This document shows positions 31,419-34,246 of a stretch of DNA of 34,246 bases, one piece after another. The notes beneath the pieces were generated by a model. That model was not told the DNA's origin. It saw nothing but the letters and a program-made list of their open reading frames with translations, and did not search any database. Numbering within the stretch: position 1 is the first letter of the stretch; each line of letters opens with the position of its first letter. Source of the stretch: a virus; the IMG/VR virus record IMGVR_UViG_3300031629_000032, positions 1 to 34,246 of that record. One strand, 5' to 3'. A program made the position numbers and the translations under genes.

Positions 31419-31846
31419 TGTCAAATTTTCACTCGTTTTCCCCAAATACAATATCTAGTTCAACAGGATACTATCCTACTATTAATCTAGTATCCGATGA
31501 TTCCCTAACAGAATTAGATATTATTATAAAAGATAGTAATGTAGCAGCAAGTGGTCAAACTTTAGATGCAGCCGACTCAACAACATGGGCCCCTATTGAT
31601 CTAAGCGCATCAACTACTGTAGTTACTATGAAGATGCGTAAGCTAGATACTACTACTATAATAACATCAAATATTTGTACAATTGTTACGCCTTACACAG
31701 ATGGCCACGTTATTATGAGCTGGGGCTTAGCAGGATTAGCAGGCTTAGCAGGAGATTACGAAGGTGAAATTGAAGTTGTTTATGCCACTGGTAAAATACT
31801 CACAGTACAAGACTTATTAAAGTTCAGCATACGAGCAGATTTCTAA
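31418..31846 (+). CDS. Small structural/tail protein, BppU-like N-terminal pattern
   Basis: 142 residues. INLVSDDSLTELDIIIKDSN, VDLSAST-type strand, then GHVIMSW and GDYEGEIEVVYATGKILTVQ. This strand order (linear-motor ligand, D-to-DLS, EGEIEVVY) is typical of N-terminal domains of phage baseplate/tail proteins of the BppU kind. It probably anchors a fibre or tail component. The LAGLAGLAG stretch is encoded by a short direct DNA repeat. Confidence 0.55.
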   Translation: MSNFHSFSPNTISSSTGYYPTINLVSDDSLTELDIIIKDSNVAASGQTLDAADSTTWAPIDLSASTTVVTMKMRKLDTTTIITSNICTIVTPYTDGHVIMSWGLAGLAGLAGDYEGEIEVVYATGKILTVQDLLKFSIRADF

Positions 31847-31847
31847 A

Positions 31848-33104
31848 ATGGCTATTAAGGCTGTAGTAACTTATGTAATGCCAGAAGCAGATGTTTCTGT
31901 AAATAATAATCCTAATAATAGATGGTTAGAAAATAATACATTATTATCTGATCTACATATAACAGTTATAACTAAAAGTTTAGTTGAAACTATTACAGTT
32001 CCAGATACACGCGATGTACACCCAACACTAGTAAAAATTGATGCAATGACAGTCTTGGATGGGTTTGCCAAAGTAGTGGCATACAACCGTAACTTTACTG
32101 ATGCATTTACCTTAGATGATTCAGCACTAATAGATAAAGATTTTTATGGCAATAAAGGTAATGTTGCCTTTATGCTTGATATATTAGGATTATCCACAGC
32201 CAAGATAGCTACAGATACTGTAACAGTAGGAGACGTAGTTGGAATAATTTATAGTAAGTATGCTACCGAAGTAATTAGTCTAAACGAGCTTGTAACTTCT
32301 GATGTAATTAAAATAGTAGAAGAAGTGGCTTCTCTTACTGATGCAGCTTTAGTTGTATTAGGAATACATAAAGCAGATTCAGTTAGCACTTCAGATGCTT
32401 CGTATTTTGCTTCGGGACTTAATAAATCAGATAGTGTTACTCCTACCGAAGTTTTTGGTGTAGCCTCTACAGTAATTAAAGTAGACTCGGCTACTATAAG
32501 TGAGGTTTACGTAAATTCGTTTAACAAGTATGTCACAGATGGTATTGCTCTAGATGATGCAGCATTAGTAGATAAAAATTATTACGGTAATAAAGGCAAT
32601 GTCGCTACGATGAGTGATGAGTTGGCAATATCTTATGGGTTTGCTAGGTATTTTAATGACGCTATTGTATTAACAGATGTTGAGAATAACCCTGTAGGAA
32701 CAGGTTTACTTAATACATCAATACTTAACCCAGGAAATTCACAGTTTTCATTATACAGAGGTAATGACCAGGTAGATACTTTTGGTATTTCAGATGTAGC
32801 TTCAATAGGGCCAAGTAAGGTTTTTGCAGATAACCTTTCGTTACTAGCTAGCGCTTTTAGCGATACTAGTTATTATGGTTTAGGTAAAAATCCGTCTGAC
32901 TCAGCTAATTTGACAGATTCAATTTGGCTTTCTCTAAAAACTTTTACAGATACAGCAACTATAGAAGAAATACTTGCTAATAATTTTTATAAAACGCTAG
33001 ATGAAAGTAGTGATATAATAAATATATCCGATACAATTAATTTAGCACGTGTCACCGGCGGAGTCATGAATGCGATTCCATTAAATAGAGTACAATTAAA
33101 CTAG
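31848..33104 (+). CDS. Repeat-rich tail or fibre protein, 418 aa
   Basis: Built of degenerate units of about 20-40 residues with the theme D-x-hydrophobic-x-hydrophobic-(S/D)-D. A larger block is duplicated: DDSALIDKDFYGNKGNVA (DNA from 32115) and DDAALVDKNYYGNKGNVA (from 32553), 146 codons apart. N-terminus resembles an attachment segment. Such Asp/Ser/Thr-rich repeats are typical of virion surface proteins of marine phages. Starts two bases after the previous stop. Confidence 0.55.
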   Translation: MAIKAVVTYVMPEADVSVNNNPNNRWLENNTLLSDLHITVITKSLVETITVPDTRDVHPTLVKIDAMTVLDGFAKVVAYNRNFTDAFTLDDSALIDKDFYGNKGNVAFMLDILGLSTAKIATDTVTVGDVVGIIYSKYATEVISLNELVTSDVIKIVEEVASLTDAALVVLGIHKADSVSTSDASYFASGLNKSDSVTPTEVFGVASTVIKVDSATISEVYVNSFNKYVTDGIALDDAALVDKNYYGNKGNVATMSDELAISYGFARYFNDAIVLTDVENNPVGTGLLNTSILNPGNSQFSLYRGNDQVDTFGISDVASIGPSKVFADNLSLLASAFSDTSYYGLGKNPSDSANLTDSIWLSLKTFTDTATIEEILANNFYKTLDESSDIINISDTINLARVTGGVMNAIPLNRVQLN

Positions 33105-33113
33105 GAGTTTAAC

Positions 33114-33536
33114 ATGATCAACGATAACTTAGCACTAACTGGTGCACTAATAATCGAAAAAAATAATGTAGTAGTAGCAGAGGTAGAAAATCTAGTAGTA
33201 ACAGCAGGTAAAAACTGGGTTGCTGATAGAATGAACAATGCAAATACAGTAATGACGCATATGGCGTTAGGTACTGGTACAACTGCAGCAGCAGCTGGCA
33301 ACACTACTTTGGTTACTGAGCTAGACAGAAACGCTCTAACAAGCACTACTGTTTCAACTAACACTATTGCTTATGCAGCTACTTGGGCAGCAGGCGATGG
33401 TACTGGAGCTATTACTGAAGCGGGTATTTTTGACGCTGCTTCTAGTGGCGACATGTTGGCACGAACTGTCTTTTCAGTAGTTAACAAAGCGGCGTCTGAC
33501 TCAATTACGATTACGTGGACTATCACTATATCTTAA
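33114..33536 (+). CDS. Tail protein, 140 aa
   Basis: GGAG precedes ATG 33114. The product starts INDNLALTGALIIEKNN and contains MALGTGTTAAAAGNTTLVTE and ITEAGIFDAASSGDMLARTV, a pattern frequent in small tail/fibre proteins of many phages, ending in a beta strand (DSITITWTITI). Likely a tail-tip or fibre-base component assembling with its neighbours. Confidence 0.7.
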   Translation: MINDNLALTGALIIEKNNVVVAEVENLVVTAGKNWVADRMNNANTVMTHMALGTGTTAAAAGNTTLVTELDRNALTSTTVSTNTIAYAATWAAGDGTGAITEAGIFDAASSGDMLARTVFSVVNKAASDSITITWTITIS

Positions 33537-33566
33537 TAATCCACTAGCATCTAAAGGAGTACTTAT

Positions 33567-34246
33567 ATGGGCGTAAAGTTTACCAACAATGCATATACAA
33601 CGTTATCTGGCACTATTAGTGCAGGAGCTACTAGTTTTGGGGTAGCTTCAGTCGCAACATTTCCTTCCTTAGGTGGTGGAGACTACATGTATGTCTCTTT
33701 AACTGATGAAGTAGTTAAAGTTACTGCTATTAGCGGAACTACATTAACCTGTGTAGCCGTATCAGGCGGGCACAGTGCAGGTATTAACGTTGAGTTAAGA
33801 ATGACAGCAGAGCTTTTAAACGACTTTGCTGAAGATGATGAGTCGTTACAATTAGCTGGCGGAGCTATGACTGGCAATATTACTATGGCTGGTTCACAAA
33901 CAGTTGATGGTAGAGATTTATCAGTAGACGGCGCAAAGTTAGATGGTATTGAAGCAAGTGCTACAGCAGATCAAACTGCAGCACAGATTAAAACTCTGTT
34001 AGAAGATGGCATTGATAGTGTTCATTATGTTGATGGCTCTATTGATGCAGTTCACATGAGTGCAAACTCTATTGATAGTGCTTCTTATGTAGATGGTTCA
34101 ATTGACACAGCACACTTTGCGGCTGGTGCAGTTGATGCAGCGGCTATGGGAGCAAATTCAGTTGATTCTTCTGAGCTAGTTGATGGAAGTGTGGATTTAT
34201 CTCACATGAGTGTAAACTCCGTGGATAGTGACCAATACGTTGATGG
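33567..34246 (+). CDS. Tail fibre protein, 3'-partial
   Basis: ATG 33567 after AAAGGAG; runs off the right edge after 226 codons. The first 90 residues form a beta-rich attachment domain (SGTISAGATSFGVASVATFP; DEVVKVTAISGTTLTCVAVS). Residues about 115-140 carry DGRDLSVDGAKLDGIEASAT, a fibre motif seen in many aquatic phages. After it come repeats of DGSID..HM..NSIDS..YV. Host-recognition parts would lie beyond the window. Confidence 0.85.
   Translation, partial: MGVKFTNNAYTTLSGTISAGATSFGVASVATFPSLGGGDYMYVSLTDEVVKVTAISGTTLTCVAVSGGHSAGINVELRMTAELLNDFAEDDESLQLAGGAMTGNITMAGSQTVDGRDLSVDGAKLDGIEASATADQTAAQIKTLLEDGIDSVHYVDGSIDAVHMSANSIDSASYVDGSIDTAHFAAGAVDAAAMGANSVDSSELVDGSVDLSHMSVNSVDSDQYVD
34000..34246 (+). 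repeat. Tandem repeats of about 60 bp in the tail fibre gene
   Basis: The encoded unit is about 20 residues (DGSIDxxHMxxNSIDSxxYV) with a 10-residue half-period; at least four units are visible and the array continues past the edge. Copies differ at many third positions, so the repeat is old rather than freshly amplified. Confidence 0.75.

Noticed and set aside
33101-33364. An 87-codon - strand frame
   Set aside because: Shadow of the tail protein at 33114, whose family pattern and ribosome site are clear.
34000-34246. CRISPR array
   Set aside because: The repeats are in frame, encode a fibre motif and vary throughout, with no unique spacers.

Overview
The window looks like part of an AT-rich, short-tailed, N4-type bacteriophage genome (Schitoviridae or a close relative). 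The evidence is the gene set and its order. A leftward block carries a single-subunit phage RNA polymerase, a SF1 helicase, a MoxR/VWA pair, a family-A DNA polymerase, a PD-(D/E)XK nuclease, an ATPase-primase, a RecA-fold ATPase, RusA and an N4-type SSB. Rightward blocks carry the large terminase and tail genes, plus the 3' end of a giant virion-type protein. The tail-fibre sequence style suggests an aquatic phage. The host cannot be named from the sequence. No tRNA, rRNA, CRISPR array, integrase or insertion sequence was seen.

Layout. Positions 1-5822 (+) hold the 3' part of a giant ORF that is open at the left edge. It encodes an AlkB-type 2OG-Fe(II) oxygenase domain, a Dda/RecD-like helicase, an HExxH zincin and a long C-terminal region like those of virion-carried polymerases. 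Positions 5819-26904 (-) form one long leftward early/middle block, converging on the giant gene with overlapping stop codons. Besides the obvious genes it holds seven short ones: 7738-7908, 8540-8695, 9477-9593, 24637-24705, 25563-25673, 26055-26153 and a start-less frame at 26581-26904. Positions 26905-27356 are a divergent, structured intergenic region. Positions 27357-34246 (+) hold two related winged-helix proteins, small terminase, a lipoprotein, a LEM/SAP-like peptide, large terminase, an adaptor-like protein and tail/fibre genes, the last one cut by the window edge.

Regulation. At least five DNA hairpins have a three-base GGA loop on the + strand (7051, 22770, 26447, 26868, 27071), which is the template strand for leftward genes. 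They resemble the hairpin promoters of N4 virion RNA polymerase. Two lie just downstream of good leftward terminators (22797-22836 and 26505-26547), so each terminator-hairpin pair looks like an operon boundary. A sigma70-like promoter (TTTACA, 17 bp, TATGAT) at 30709-30737 precedes the structural genes, matching the N4 scheme in which host polymerase helped by the phage SSB reads late genes. Several intergenic stretches fold into an outer stem enclosing two small hairpins.

Inferred scheme: the giant protein enters the cell with the DNA, early leftward transcription starts at hairpin promoters, the T7-like polymerase reads the replication block, and host polymerase reads the structural genes. 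If the assembly is circularised or concatemeric, the physical genome ends probably lie between about 26.4 and 27.35 kb. The standout feature is the AlkB-helicase-zincin fusion in a probable injected protein.
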